NCBI GenBank assembly: GCA_046297695.1
Contig: JBKBHF010000015.1
Coordinates: 1-64,000, forward strand
Direction of reading: 5' to 3'
DNA from: Permianibacter sp046297695
GTDB lineage: Bacteria > Pseudomonadota > Gammaproteobacteria > Enterobacterales > Permianibacteraceae
Length of the DNA stretch: 64,000 nucleotides
Part shown: positions 17,689 to 26,145 of the stretch, one piece after another
How the letters are laid out: every line of letters starts with the position of its first letter
Numbering within the stretch: position 1 is the stretch's first letter
The notes under the pieces: generated by a model
What the model saw: the letters and a program-made list of their open reading frames with translations, nothing else
Told to the model about the DNA's origin: nothing
Database searches by the model: none
Program-made: the position numbers and the translations under genes

Positions 17689-18810
17689 TCAGCAGGTAAC
17701 AAGTCCGGTCAATGCCTGATAACGCGCAGCCAGCGCTGCACTCGCCTGAAACTGCCAAGACATCAGCTCGCGCCGTTCCGGATAATTTTTGCGTAGCCAA
17801 TCAAACGCGGCGCGCCGGTCATCGGCCGCCGACAAGGCCTCGCGCATCGCCGCATCGTCGTGACGTGGGTCATAGCACTGCAACAGTTGATTCAATAATT
17901 GCTGCGGCGCCAACTCCGCGATCAAACGCCCCTGCCCGGCTGGCGGCAACTGCCAGCGCGTGGCGCCGCTGGCATCAAAACCAAACTGCCGACAGAACGC
18001 GGCGTGGATCATGAAGCTGCCATTGAGTTTGCCTTCGCGGCTGTGGCCGGCAATATGGGGTGTGGCCAGATCGACTTTGGCCAGCAGCGCGTCCGGCACA
18101 TCCGGTTCGTGTTCCCAGACATCGAGCACGGCGGCGCGGCGCGCATCAGCGTTCAACCAGCTGAGCAGCGCCTCGTTATCGACTACCGGGCCGCGACAAC
18201 TGTTGATGATGACCCGTGCGCGACTGCGCGTCAGTGTTTCAGAGCTGAGCCAATGCCAGGTCGAATGGGCGCCCGCTTTGCTGAGCGGTACATGCAGCGT
18301 CAGCACGTCGCAAGCCAGCAACTGCTCGGCGGAGACGCCCCCGTCAGGCAGGCTCGTTGCCGGCAACAGGGGATCGCAGACTCGGAACGGCCAGTCGAGC
18401 GCCGCCAGCTTGGCTGCCAGCCGGCTGCCAACATTGCCGTGACCGAGTATGCCGATGACGTCCTGCCCCGGTCGGAACTTGCCTCGCTCGGCCAGCACCA
18501 GCAGCGAGGCCAATACATATTCGGCGACGGCGGTGGCGTTGCAGCCGGGCGCGTTGGCAAAGCCAATGCCCTGGGCGGCCAGCGCGGCTTGATCGACATG
18601 ATCGGTGCCAATGGTGGCCGTGCCGACAAACCGTAGCCGGCTGCCCGCCACTAACGCCTGATTCACCTTGGTCACCGACCGGACCAGCAAGGCGTCGGCG
18701 TCACGGACGGTGTCGGCGCTTATCGCCCGCCCCGGATACAGACTCAGCTCGCCAAAGTCGGCGAACAGCTCGCGGACCAGCGGAATGTTCTCGTCAGCTA
18801 CCAGTTTCAA
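17689..18810 (-). CDS. pdxB: Erythronate-4-phosphate dehydrogenase
   Basis: Oxidises 4-phosphoerythronate in the DXP-dependent pyridoxal phosphate pathway. It is a D-2-hydroxyacid dehydrogenase-fold protein: LRFVGTATIGTDHVD, APGCNATAVAEYVLASLL, the NAD-binding GILGHGNVGSRLA and the catalytic RVIINSCRGPVVDNEAL and HIAGHSREGK. A PdxB-specific C-terminal domain follows. I chose the TTG at 18810 as the start because it gives MKLVADENIP, matching the family start, and has AGGAC nearby. A longer in-frame start at 18891 would add 27 residues with no homology. The resulting 373 residues fit the family. Confidence 0.92.
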   Translation of the reverse strand: MKLVADENIPLVRELFADFGELSLYPGRAISADTVRDADALLVRSVTKVNQALVAGSRLRFVGTATIGTDHVDQAALAAQGIGFANAPGCNATAVAEYVLASLLVLAERGKFRPGQDVIGILGHGNVGSRLAAKLAALDWPFRVCDPLLPATSLPDGGVSAEQLLACDVLTLHVPLSKAGAHSTWHWLSSETLTRSRARVIINSCRGPVVDNEALLSWLNADARRAAVLDVWEHEPDVPDALLAKVDLATPHIAGHSREGKLNGSFMIHAAFCRQFGFDASGATRWQLPPAGQGRLIAELAPQQLLNQLLQCYDPRHDDAAMREALSAADDRRAAFDWLRKNYPERRELMSWQFQASAALAARYQALTGLVTC

Positions 18811-18921
18811 GATGTCAGTTGTCCTGCCTGTTGTACTGGCATGAGTCTGCCTGTTAGCCGCCCCGGGGCAAATAGCCTTGCCAGACGGCATGCGGCCTGG
18901 GCCAAAGTGGTGTTTGGAATA

Positions 18922-18950
18922 TTGCTTTTCAGCCAGTGCACGATTAAGAT
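18922..18950 (+). promoter_or_regulatory. Sigma70-type promoter of nnrS
   Basis: TTGCTT (18922-18927) and TAAGAT (18945-18950) are separated by 17 bases. The -10 overlaps the left half of the NsrR-like operator, which is the expected geometry for repression. Confidence 0.6.
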
Positions 18951-18968
18951 TCTTTTTAAATGAATCTT
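18946..18968. promoter_or_regulatory. NsrR operator (nitric-oxide-responsive repressor site)
   Basis: The half sites AAGATTCTTTT and AAATGAATCTT flank a single T, giving the 11-1-11 inverted layout of the NsrR consensus (AAGATGYATTT-N-AAATGCATCTT as I recall it). TTAAGATTC/GAATCTTAA is a perfect 9-bp inverted repeat. The site overlaps the nnrS -10 and ends 14 bases before its ATG. NnrS is a known NsrR target in related bacteria. Confidence 0.8.
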
Positions 18969-18982
18969 AAAGGATGGCCGCC

Positions 18983-20188
18983 ATGAGCAACTCGGTCTTT
19001 ATCCCGCTGGTCGACCCCAAGGCCAGCAAACCGACCTACCCGGCCGTTCTGGCGCTCGGGTTCCGGCCATTCTACCTGCTCGGCGCGCTCTGGCTGGTGT
19101 TGGCGGTGCCGATCTGGATGGTCATGTATGGCCATGGCCTGATCACCGGCAGCCATCTGCAGGCGATGGACTGGCATGGCCATGAAATGCTGTTCGGCTT
19201 TGCCGGCGCCATCATCGTCGGCTTTCTGTTCACCGCGGTGAAGAACTGGACCAATCAGGACACGCCGATAGGCTGGCCGCTGGCAGGTTTGGGCGCTGTC
19301 TGGATCGCCGCCCGTGTCTTGCTGATGACCGGCTGGAGCGAAATCGGTGCCGTGCTCGATGTCGGCTTCTACCTGCTCGCAGCGGCCGGCATTGCCCGGC
19401 CGATGCTGCGCAGTGGCAACAAGCGCAACCTGTTTTTCATCGCCCTGCTGACGGTCTTTGCCGCGGTGTCCGGCTGGCAGCATCTCGCCGCCATGGGGCT
19501 TGTCGGCGGACTCGACAGCCGCGAACTGATGCAACTGGCGCTGTCGGTGGTCACCATCATCGTGACCGTGATCACCGGCCGGGTCATTCCGATGTTCACC
19601 AGCAACGCCGTGCCCGGTGCGCCAGTGCGCAAATTGGTCTGGCTTGAACGGGCGTCGGTGATCAGCGTGATCGCACTCGCTTTGCTGGCGGTTACACCGG
19701 TACCAGCCGCGCTGTTTCACGTCGCTGCCCTGCTCGCCGCACTGATCCACGGCTGGCGCTGGTGGAACTGGGCACCGCACTGGACGCTGAAGAAGCCAAT
19801 TCTGTGGATTTTGCATGCCAGCTATCTCTGGCTGCCGATCGGTTTTCTGCTGAAAGCGATCCCGACCGCCTGGGCACCGATGGCCGGTTTGCTGTCGACG
19901 CATGCGCTGACGGTCGGCGTTATCGGCGGCCTGTGCATAGGCATGATGACGCGCACCGCACGCGGCCACACCGGCCGCCCGCTGCAAGCGAGTACCGCCG
20001 AGATCTGGGCCTATTCGCTGGTGGTCGCGGCAACCGTGTTCCGGGTGCTGCCGCCGCTGATTGTTCCGGATTTTTATCGGCTCTGGACCGGTATCTCCAG
20101 CCTGCTCTTCACCGGTGGTTTTGCCATTTACGTTGCGCTATTCGGACCGTGGTTGATGCAGCCACGCGTCGATGGCCGGCCGGGCTGA
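18983..20188 (+). CDS. nnrS: NnrS family haem/copper membrane protein
   Basis: NnrS is a haem- and copper-containing integral membrane protein that helps cells cope with nitric oxide and nitrosative stress. The 401 residues contain about twelve hydrophobic segments, FRPFYLLGALWL near the start, MDWHGHEMLFGFAGAIIVGF (conserved histidines), GRVIPMFTSNAVPG and the ARGHTGRPL motif. I chose the ATG at 18983 because AAGGA lies 8 bases before it; an in-frame ATG at 18974 lacks such a site. It is probably repressed by NsrR through the operator just upstream. A long hairpin overlaps its end. Confidence 0.93.
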   Translation: MSNSVFIPLVDPKASKPTYPAVLALGFRPFYLLGALWLVLAVPIWMVMYGHGLITGSHLQAMDWHGHEMLFGFAGAIIVGFLFTAVKNWTNQDTPIGWPLAGLGAVWIAARVLLMTGWSEIGAVLDVGFYLLAAAGIARPMLRSGNKRNLFFIALLTVFAAVSGWQHLAAMGLVGGLDSRELMQLALSVVTIIVTVITGRVIPMFTSNAVPGAPVRKLVWLERASVISVIALALLAVTPVPAALFHVAALLAALIHGWRWWNWAPHWTLKKPILWILHASYLWLPIGFLLKAIPTAWAPMAGLLSTHALTVGVIGGLCIGMMTRTARGHTGRPLQASTAEIWAYSLVVAATVFRVLPPLIVPDFYRLWTGISSLLFTGGFAIYVALFGPWLMQPRVDGRPG

Positions 20189-20227
20189 TGGCAGTTTTAC
20201 CGAAATGTTTTTGGTATTACTGCCATC
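20187..20227 (+). terminator. Stem-loop at the end of nnrS
   Basis: GATGGCAGT (20187-20195) pairs perfectly with ACTGCCATC (20219-20227), with an inner TACC/GGTA pairing. It starts at the nnrS stop codon. No T-run follows, so it may stabilise the 3' end rather than terminate on its own. Confidence 0.5.
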
Positions 20228-20442
20228 GGCATAAAACGGGCCGTGTTTCAGCGAGCTGGTAATTCTGCCGGCGTTTTTCCAGCCCTTCCGAAGGAATTCA
20301 ACCACTTGCCAAGATGTAATCTGTAAGCCCTGAAAAACTTCGTTACGCCCCGCAATGGCCTGCTGAGCCATTCCATCTGTCCGGTATGCGACAACGCAAT
20401 CGCATTTCCCGTCTGTGCGTTTCCCATACAAGGAGAGTCATC

Positions 20443-20811
20443 ATGCGTAAACTCGTTCTGTTCACCACCACCACCGCCCTGCTTGGGCTCAGTGCTGCCG
20501 CCAGTGCCGGTGTCCGTTATGTCGCGGCAGATGACAGTGCCGAATCGCAGCTCTGTGTCAGCGCCGCTGTCGACAAGCATTTCCGGTTTGAAAACAAAGT
20601 GGAGCTGTCCGGCATTCCGTACAAAACCGTTGCCGCCAAACTGGACTGCAATGGCGTAAACGTCGCTCAATTCAGTGCCGATGCCGGCAACAGCAAAGTT
20701 GCGGAGAAGCTGTCGCGTTATTCGCCGATGCGCGGTGAAGTACAGATCCGTCAGGCGCAAGCACAGCCGAAGGATGGCGCGGATGTCGTGGTGCTGGTGA
20801 AAGGCGAATGA
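20443..20811 (+). CDS. Secreted DUF3718 family protein
   Basis: A 122-residue protein with a clear signal peptide (KLVLFTTTTALLGLSAAASA, cleavage near residue 21). The mature part has two cysteines (SQLCVSAAV and KLDCNGVNV), a likely disulfide. The spacing LCVSAA...LDCNG is that of DUF3718 periplasmic proteins, whose function is unknown. The ATG at 20443 follows AAGGAGAG by 5 bases and fixes the start; longer frames from 20386 lack a ribosome site. It is a single gene between nnrS and the repeats by tRNA-Glu. Confidence 0.8.
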   Translation: MRKLVLFTTTTALLGLSAAASAGVRYVAADDSAESQLCVSAAVDKHFRFENKVELSGIPYKTVAAKLDCNGVNVAQFSADAGNSKVAEKLSRYSPMRGEVQIRQAQAQPKDGADVVVLVKGE

Positions 20812-20890
20812 CAGCCGGCAAAGACGCCGCGTCGGTTGGGTCATACAGCTCGACTGACGCGGCCTCGGCAGCCGGTAACCCGCCCAATAA

Positions 20891-20955
20891 CCCTGCACGG
20901 GTGACTTGCTCCAATCCGCACTCGCCCCCAATGGGTATTTGCAACCCGTGCAGGG
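20891..20955. repeat. 12-bp perfect inverted repeat
   Basis: CCCTGCACGGGT (20891-20902) and ACCCGTGCAGGG (20944-20955) are exact reverse complements separated by 41 bases. The right arm lies inside the first copy of the direct repeat next to tRNA-Glu. Confidence 0.6.
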
Positions 20956-21023
20956 TCCGAATCAGGGCGCGCTGAAAGGAAATCTCGGCTAGCAGCAACG
21001 GCGAGAAGGGAAAAGACGGTGGC
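20905..21023. repeat. Direct repeat near tRNA-Glu, copy A
   Basis: About 119 bp that match copy B (21079-21195) closely, sharing for example TCCGCACTCGCCCCCA, TCCGAATCAGGGCG and AATCTCGGCTAGCAGCAACG. The copy ends with GACGGTGGC, the same bases that form the CCA end of tRNA-Glu in copy B, but here no tRNA follows. Confidence 0.75.
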
Positions 21024-21078
21024 ACCTCAGGGTGTCGCAGAGCGACACCCGCTCGTGCGGCGCAAGCCACACTGGTGG

Positions 21079-21195
21079 CTTGCTCAGATCCGCACTCGCC
21101 CCCACGGGTATCCAAACCCCTGCGGTGTCCGAATCAGGGCGTGCTGAAAGAAAATCTCGGCTAGCAGCAACGGCGAGAAAGGAAAAGACGGTGGC
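21079..21195. repeat. Direct repeat abutting tRNA-Glu, copy B
   Basis: The second copy, about 117 bp and roughly 85-90% identical by eye to copy A. It runs into the tRNA-Glu 3' end: its last 4 bases (21192-21195) encode the discriminator and CCA of the tRNA. The 20812-21191 stretch holds no other recognisable gene. Confidence 0.75.
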
Positions 21196-21267
21196 GTCCC
21201 CACGGGGATTCGAACCCCGGTTACCGCCGTGAAAGGGCGATGTCCTAGGCCTCTAGACGATGGGGAC
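21192..21267 (-). tRNA. tRNA-Glu (TTC)
   Basis: On the minus strand the 76-nt sequence starts GTCCCCATCGTCTAGAGG and ends TCCCCGTGGGGACGCCA. The 7-bp acceptor stem GTCCCCA/TGGGGAC is perfect, the T arm has GGTTCGAATCC, and the anticodon loop CCTTTCAC gives TTC. CCA is encoded. Duplicated sequence follows its 3' end. Confidence 0.97.
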
Positions 21268-21401
21268 GCAGAAGGCAAAATTGCCGACCCGTTGCAAAGG
21301 CCGGCGCATTCTACTGGCCGTACCCCACCCTGTCAAAGACCTTTACGGCTTGGAGTAAAGTTTCGATACTGCTTTAAATAAGATTGATAAGTTATTGTTA
21401 T

Positions 21402-22808
21402 TTAAGTAATTGGCATTTGAATCTGGAACTCGGCACCACCCAGCGATGCCTGGCCGATGCTCAATTTGCCGCGATAGGCCTCTATGATTTCAGCCACCAC
21501 CGACAGCCCGATGCCCTGCCCTTCGACCTGGGTATCCAGCCGGCCACCGCGACTCAATACCGCCGCCCGTTTCTCCGGTGCGATGCCGGGACCATCGTCG
21601 CCAATGCGCAGCACCAGCCACCAGACACCACGTTCGTCGCGTCGCTCTTCTGCCCGCACCTGAACGTGATGACGGGCGAATTTGCAGGCGTTGTCCATGA
21701 CATTGCCAAGCACTTCCAGCAAATCACCGGACTCGCCGGCAAAGCGCGGCGTGCCGATGATATCAACCGTGATGCGCATGCCTTTGCCGGCATAGACCTT
21801 GCGCAACGCATCGGCCAGTTGCTGCAACGGCTGGCTGACTGAAATCAGCGCCGCAAACGGTGTACGGCCCTTGGTCACGGCGCGTTGCAATTGATAGCGC
21901 ACGATCCCATGCATGCGCTCGACCTGCTCGCGGACCTGGGCACGCAGCGCTTCATCGCTGATGTCAGACTGAGTCGCCCCCTGCAGCACCGCCAACGGCG
22001 TTTTCAGGCTGTGCGCCAGGTTTGACATGGTCTGGGCATAGCGACTGCGTCGTTCGTATTCGCTCTGGATGAACAGGTTGATGTTATCGGTCAATGGCTG
22101 CAGCTCGCGTGGAAATTCGCCTTCAAGCCGTTCCGCGTGTCCGGCTTCAATCGCGCGAATGGCGCGCGCCACTTCCCGCACCGGCCGCAAGCCCCAGCGC
22201 ATCACCGACACCAGCCCCGCAAGCAAAACCAAGCCGAGAATGCCGAACCCCAGCCACAAGGTGCGCCGAAACGCCGCTGTGGTCGCATCAAAAGCCGCGT
22301 TCGATTCGAGCACGCTGAAGGTGTAGCGACTTTCCTGGCGGCCGACGCCTTCCCAGATGACGTCGTAGCTGGCCCCGACCAGCGACTCACCGCGCAAGCG
22401 CCAGTTGATGAACAGAACCTTGCCCAGCTCGCCGGCAACAAAGCGCGGCGCGGGCCGGTTCAGCGCCGAAGCCGACCGCCACAGGATCCGTCCCATGGGA
22501 TCACTAACATAACCGTAAATGCCGCTGTCGATCTGATTGAAGCGATCATCGCGCAGGTAATCCGGCAAGTTGATTTTGCCGGGCTGGATTTCATCTGCCA
22601 CCGTCAGCAGCGAGTAAAGCTGCGCTTCCAGCCGACCCCGTTGCTCGGCACGCAGACTGGTAAAGAATGCGCGCTCCAGGACAAACGCCGCCAGAATGAG
22701 AAAACCAAATAAAAACGCTGCGGTCACCAGCAACAGCCGGCCCCGCAGCGATTTGGGCAGCTCGCGCAGACGCTGCCATGGACGGTGGAACGCTCGCTTG
22801 AGCATCAA
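21402..22808 (-). CDS. PhoQ-like sensor histidine kinase
   Basis: Inner-membrane kinase of 468 residues. It has a first membrane segment at about 25-47, a periplasmic sensor region at about 48-170, a second segment at about 185-207 and a HAMP region. The dimerisation helix carries the phosphorylated His in AHSLKTPLAVLQGA (about residue 265). The ATP-binding domain shows NVMDNACKFA (N box), IGDDGPGIAP and GQGIGLSVVAEI. HSLKTPLAVLQ resembles PhoQ (HDLKTPLAVLQ). It overlaps the upstream response regulator by 4 bp (ATGA) and is its partner. Confidence 0.92.
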   Translation of the reverse strand: MMLKRAFHRPWQRLRELPKSLRGRLLLVTAAFLFGFLILAAFVLERAFFTSLRAEQRGRLEAQLYSLLTVADEIQPGKINLPDYLRDDRFNQIDSGIYGYVSDPMGRILWRSASALNRPAPRFVAGELGKVLFINWRLRGESLVGASYDVIWEGVGRQESRYTFSVLESNAAFDATTAAFRRTLWLGFGILGLVLLAGLVSVMRWGLRPVREVARAIRAIEAGHAERLEGEFPRELQPLTDNINLFIQSEYERRSRYAQTMSNLAHSLKTPLAVLQGATQSDISDEALRAQVREQVERMHGIVRYQLQRAVTKGRTPFAALISVSQPLQQLADALRKVYAGKGMRITVDIIGTPRFAGESGDLLEVLGNVMDNACKFARHHVQVRAEERRDERGVWWLVLRIGDDGPGIAPEKRAAVLSRGGRLDTQVEGQGIGLSVVAEIIEAYRGKLSIGQASLGGAEFQIQMPIT

Positions 22809-23482
22809 CTGGCTTTGAGGTTGAACCGGTAACCGCGACCGCGCAGGGTTTCGATCGGCTGCAGATCGCCATCCGGATCAAGCTTGCGCCGCAAACGGCC
22901 GACGAACACCTCCAGCACATTGCTGTCGCGATCTTCGTCCTGATCGTACAGGTGCTCGGTCAGCTCGGTCTTTGAGACAACCTTGCCCGGATGGTGCACC
23001 AGATACTCCAACAAGCGGTATTCATACGCCGTCAGATCCAGCGTCTCGCCATGGCGGCGTACGGCCTGCGCCACGGTGTCGATTTCGATCGGGCCAAAAC
23101 GCTGCACCGGGTTGGCAAAGCCTGCCGCACGCCGTTGCAGGGCCGACAGCCGCGCCAACAGTTCTTCAATGTGAAAAGGCTTGGTCAGATAATCGTCCGC
23201 GCCAGCCGACAAACCACTGACTTTCTCCTGCCAGTGGTCGCGCGCAGTCAGAATCAGAATCGGATAGCTCTTGCCTTTGGCCCGGGTCCGGCGAATCACT
23301 TCCATACCGTCCAGCTTGGGCAAGCCGAGATCCATGACTGCAACGTCGTAGTTGTATTCCAATGCGAAATAGCAGGCTTCCTCGCCATCGGCGGCGACGT
23401 CCACGGCATAGCCTTGCGCCTTCAATGCCTCGGCAAGCTGGCCGCGCAGCGCCGGCTCGTCTTCCACAACCAATACCCGCAT
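22805..23482 (-). CDS. PhoP-like response regulator (OmpR family)
   Basis: A DNA-binding response regulator of 225 residues. The receiver domain has the acidic pair VVEDEP, the phosphorylated Asp in AVMDLGLPKLDG and Lys in YLTKPFH. The winged-helix output domain has LDLTAYEYRLLEYLVHHPG, SNVLEVFVGRLRRKL and the wing ETLRGRGYRF. I start at the ATG at 23482 (MRVLVVEDEP), preceded by GGGG, rather than the GTG at 23494. It is co-transcribed with the PepSY gene 26 bp upstream and the kinase downstream. Confidence 0.93.
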   Translation of the reverse strand: MRVLVVEDEPALRGQLAEALKAQGYAVDVAADGEEACYFALEYNYDVAVMDLGLPKLDGMEVIRRTRAKGKSYPILILTARDHWQEKVSGLSAGADDYLTKPFHIEELLARLSALQRRAAGFANPVQRFGPIEIDTVAQAVRRHGETLDLTAYEYRLLEYLVHHPGKVVSKTELTEHLYDQDEDRDSNVLEVFVGRLRRKLDPDGDLQPIETLRGRGYRFNLKAS

Positions 23483-23508
23483 GCTTTTCCCCACCCCAAC
23501 AAAGGGCC

Positions 23509-23802
23509 TCAGAAACTGATCACTTCCCCGGTATGGCCGTCGACGTGCACCGTGCGGACCCGACCATTCTCGGTCAGGATTTTGACCCGGTACACTGGCG
23601 GGCCGCGGCTCTCGATCAACTGCACCGACAGCACCCGACCTTTGACTGCTCGCAATGCCGCAGCGACCGCACTCGACTCCGACACCGTTGCCGAGGCCAT
23701 CAGTACCGGCATCAGGGTTTGTCCCGACACAGGCGATGGCATCGCAACAAGCAGCAACGCAGAGAGCAACAGCAGACAGGTGTTTCGGACAACGTTCATC
23801 AT
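23509..23802 (-). CDS. PepSY domain periplasmic protein
   Basis: A 97-residue protein with an N-terminal signal sequence (about residues 1-28) and a C-terminal PepSY fold: RVLSVQLIESRGPPVYRVKIL then TVHVDGHTGEVI. PepSY proteins are often encoded beside PhoPQ-type pairs and are thought to modulate the sensor or proteases in the periplasm. It is the first gene of the PepSY-regulator-kinase operon. Its start could be either of two adjacent ATGs at 23802 or 23799. Confidence 0.85.
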   Translation of the reverse strand: MMNVVRNTCLLLLSALLLVAMPSPVSGQTLMPVLMASATVSESSAVAAALRAVKGRVLSVQLIESRGPPVYRVKILTENGRVRTVHVDGHTGEVISF

Positions 23803-23917
23803 CGGGGCGATTCAGACCATTTGCGCGACAGTGTAACGGGCATGGCGGACAACAACCAAACCTTGCCCGCTAGCGAGAGATACCTGCTGCAGGTGACTGT
23901 TGCCGGCGCCAGCGGCA

Positions 23918-24487
23918 TCAAGGCACCGGCCGAACATCCACCTGCACACGCAGTGACCGGCCCGGATCGTGGGGCAGCTCGGTTTCATAGGTGCGACCGT
24001 CGTAGCGATAAACCACGCGGTAGCCAACGATGCGCTCCTCGGTGTAACTGCTCTCGATGGTGCGGCAACGGGTTTGCCAATCGCGCTCGACAGTCACCTG
24101 CCGCGGGCTGACATCGCGGCCAATCTGGGAACCGACCACCGCGCCAATGACCGTACCAGCCGCTTCATGGTCCGAATGGCGACCGGCATGGTGGCCGACC
24201 ACCGCGCCAATCAGGGCCCCCAACGCGGCACCGCCACCGGAGCGGCGCTCGCGATGGTACTCCACCGGCACGTCTTCACAGACTTCGCGCGGCTCGCTGA
24301 CTCGTACAGTGCGGGTGATGGGAATGCTTTCCAGCACGGTGGCGTAACCGTAATCGCGATCGCGGTCATGACCACGCCCCCGTCCAGGATGATCATCCCT
24401 TGGCAGGGCCGACGCAGTCGTCGCCAGCAGAAGGCTTGCCAGCGCAATGGCCAGCAGGCGAGAAGGCACGAGAGATTTCCGGGTCAT
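23918..24487 (-). CDS. Glycine-zipper 2TM domain envelope protein
   Basis: A 189-residue exported protein with a signal peptide over about residues 1-28 (SRLLAIALASLLLATTASA) and then a His/Asp/Arg-rich segment. A glycine zipper follows (GGGAALGALIGAVVGHHAG and AAGTVIGAVVGSQIG). The C-terminal part has cysteines in REVCEDVPVEY and TRCRTIESS and ends in RVVYRYDGRTYETELPHDPG. Glycine-zipper 2TM proteins of the SlyB/Rick_17kDa type sit in the outer membrane or periplasm; their exact role is unknown. There is no lipobox. I chose the ATG at 24487 (MTRKS) over that at 24502 because GGGAG lies upstream of it. Confidence 0.82.
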   Translation of the reverse strand: MTRKSLVPSRLLAIALASLLLATTASALPRDDHPGRGRGHDRDRDYGYATVLESIPITRTVRVSEPREVCEDVPVEYHRERRSGGGAALGALIGAVVGHHAGRHSDHEAAGTVIGAVVGSQIGRDVSPRQVTVERDWQTRCRTIESSYTEERIVGYRVVYRYDGRTYETELPHDPGRSLRVQVDVRPVP

Positions 24488-24549
24488 GGCAACGACTCCC
24501 ATTCAGTGACGTTGCCAGACTAAGCGGGGCAGCCTGAATTGCTCCTGAA

Positions 24550-25935
24550 TCAGGCGGCCAGTTTCTGGGCCAGCGCTTCGAGCTCTTCGCGGTTGTTGCG
24601 CAGCTGCTCAAACTCGCCCTCGACCTCTTCACTATTGAGGTGCAACGAGCCCATTACCGCCTCGGGCAAATGGCTGCTGCCGGCATCGCCGATATTCAGG
24701 CGCTTGAGCAGGCGATTGGCAATCAGCACCAGATTCGAATACACCGCATACGGACTGGAGAACTCCTCCTGATGATGCCAGCGCACCGCAGTAATGAGTT
24801 CATCCGGCATATGCCATGCCTGCATCAGCCAGGCGCCGATTTCTTCGTGGGATACGCCCAGCACATGACGCTCGATCGCATCAACCTGCACCGACGGGTT
24901 GGCGGCGACATAGCGGTTGACCAGGAAAAACTGCGGCGGGAAGACATGACCGAGCAACAAATGGCCGAAGTTGTGCAGCAAACCGGACAGATAGACCATG
25001 CCGCGCTGCGGCCGGTACTTGGCCGGCATGCGCTGACACAGCCGCTCCGCCAACACGGCACAGAGGATCGAATGACTCCAGAATGCTTTCAGACCAAGCG
25101 GCCCTTCACGCGGCACTTTCAGCGAGCGCCCAACGACAATGCCGAGCGACAAGTTCAACACCATCTCAAAACCCAGTACCCGCATGATCGCCATCTCCAG
25201 CGACGGGATGCGGCCGCTGAAACCGTAATACGGCGAATTGGCCCAGCTCATGATTTGGGCGGCGAGACTGGGATCGCGGTTGACGACATTGGCCAGATCG
25301 CGGGCGCTGGCGTGCGGGTCCACCCGCAGCTTCATGATGTCCGTTGCCATCTCCGGCATCGCCGGCAGATCAAAGGTTTCCTGCACCCGCTGTTTCAGCC
25401 GCATCGGCATGAAATGGGTCACCACTTCCTCTTGCGCCATTTCCGATACCGCACCTTTTAGTGCGTCCGGTGGCAGGGCGATATGGCCGCAACTGACTTC
25501 GCCGAGCAAGCGCCGAAACTCGGCCCGGGAAAAACCGAGCAGGCTCTCGCCGTTACCGCTCTCGCAGTAAACGCGATCGTGACTGAAAACTGTCTCGTCA
25601 CAGACCGCTTTCCAGTTGAACACATTGACCAAGGCCGGCCGGCACTGTCCGACACAACCGGCGAAATGGTGTTGTGCTTCCGTGCTGGCGAGTACATCCA
25701 GTTCACGCAAGGTCAGCGCCTGCAGCGCTTCGAAATCGAGCAGGTAATTGGCCGGCACCAGCGCCGCAAGGCGACCTTGACTGTCGGACAACGGCACCAC
25801 CCGGATGATCGCCTCCGCCGGAATGCCGATCTCATGCGCGACCTCGACCAGACTGTGCCCTATTGCATGGGGTACCACATCGAACTGGGCATTGGTATTG
25901 TCCAGCCATTCTTGCAGTCGTGACGGCAGCGCCAT
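24550..25935 (-). CDS. YbaK-like deacylase domain fused to HDOD domain
   Basis: A 461-residue cytoplasmic protein. Residues about 1-150 resemble YbaK/ProX aminoacyl-tRNA editing domains (VPHAIGHSLVEVAHEIG, RVVPLSDSQGRLAALVP). After a linker, about 205-410 is an HDOD output domain (FDLPAMPEMATDIMKLRVDP, VVNRDPSLAAQIMSWANSPYYG, YLSGLLHNFGHLLLGHVFP, MPDELITAVRWHHQ). HDOD domains are regulatory and often lack HD hydrolase metal ligands. The fusion is known in gammaproteobacteria, but its role is unclear. The ATG at 25935 has GGAGG upstream; the longer frame to 26058 has no support. Confidence 0.82.
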   Translation of the reverse strand: MALPSRLQEWLDNTNAQFDVVPHAIGHSLVEVAHEIGIPAEAIIRVVPLSDSQGRLAALVPANYLLDFEALQALTLRELDVLASTEAQHHFAGCVGQCRPALVNVFNWKAVCDETVFSHDRVYCESGNGESLLGFSRAEFRRLLGEVSCGHIALPPDALKGAVSEMAQEEVVTHFMPMRLKQRVQETFDLPAMPEMATDIMKLRVDPHASARDLANVVNRDPSLAAQIMSWANSPYYGFSGRIPSLEMAIMRVLGFEMVLNLSLGIVVGRSLKVPREGPLGLKAFWSHSILCAVLAERLCQRMPAKYRPQRGMVYLSGLLHNFGHLLLGHVFPPQFFLVNRYVAANPSVQVDAIERHVLGVSHEEIGAWLMQAWHMPDELITAVRWHHQEEFSSPYAVYSNLVLIANRLLKRLNIGDAGSSHLPEAVMGSLHLNSEEVEGEFEQLRNNREELEALAQKLAA

Positions 25936-26101
25936 GACAGGTCCTCCACACTCGGGAATCCAGCAAGCATAGTCGGCTTTGCGCGCTAACGCAGCGTCCA
26001 CCCGGCAACCACAGCAAGACCTGTTAGAGATAACGAGAAAGCGCACCGAAGCCGGCAAAAAGTGACACCGGCAGCATGTGCATGGGTGAATGCAAAAAAC
26101 A

Positions 26102-26139
26102 AAAAACCCGCTGGGACATTGCTGTCACAGCGGGTTTTT
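26102..26139 (-). terminator. Terminator after tRNA-Arg
   Basis: AAAAACCCGCTG (26102-26113) and CAGCGGGTTTTT (26128-26139) form a 12-bp stem with a small inner GACA/TGTC pairing. A-runs lie beyond, so the minus-strand transcript ends in T-rich sequence. It lies 6 bases past the tRNA-Arg CCA end. Confidence 0.88.
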
Positions 26140-26145
26140 CTTGTT

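Noticed and set aside
18811..18891. Longer N-terminus for pdxB
   Set aside because: The 27 extra residues have no resemblance to PdxB, whereas the TTG at 18810 gives the family start MKLVADEN.
21084..21278. Small minus-strand ORF across tRNA-Glu and the repeat
   Set aside because: It reads through the tRNA gene and a duplicated non-coding sequence; such ORFs are usual annotation artefacts at tRNA genes.
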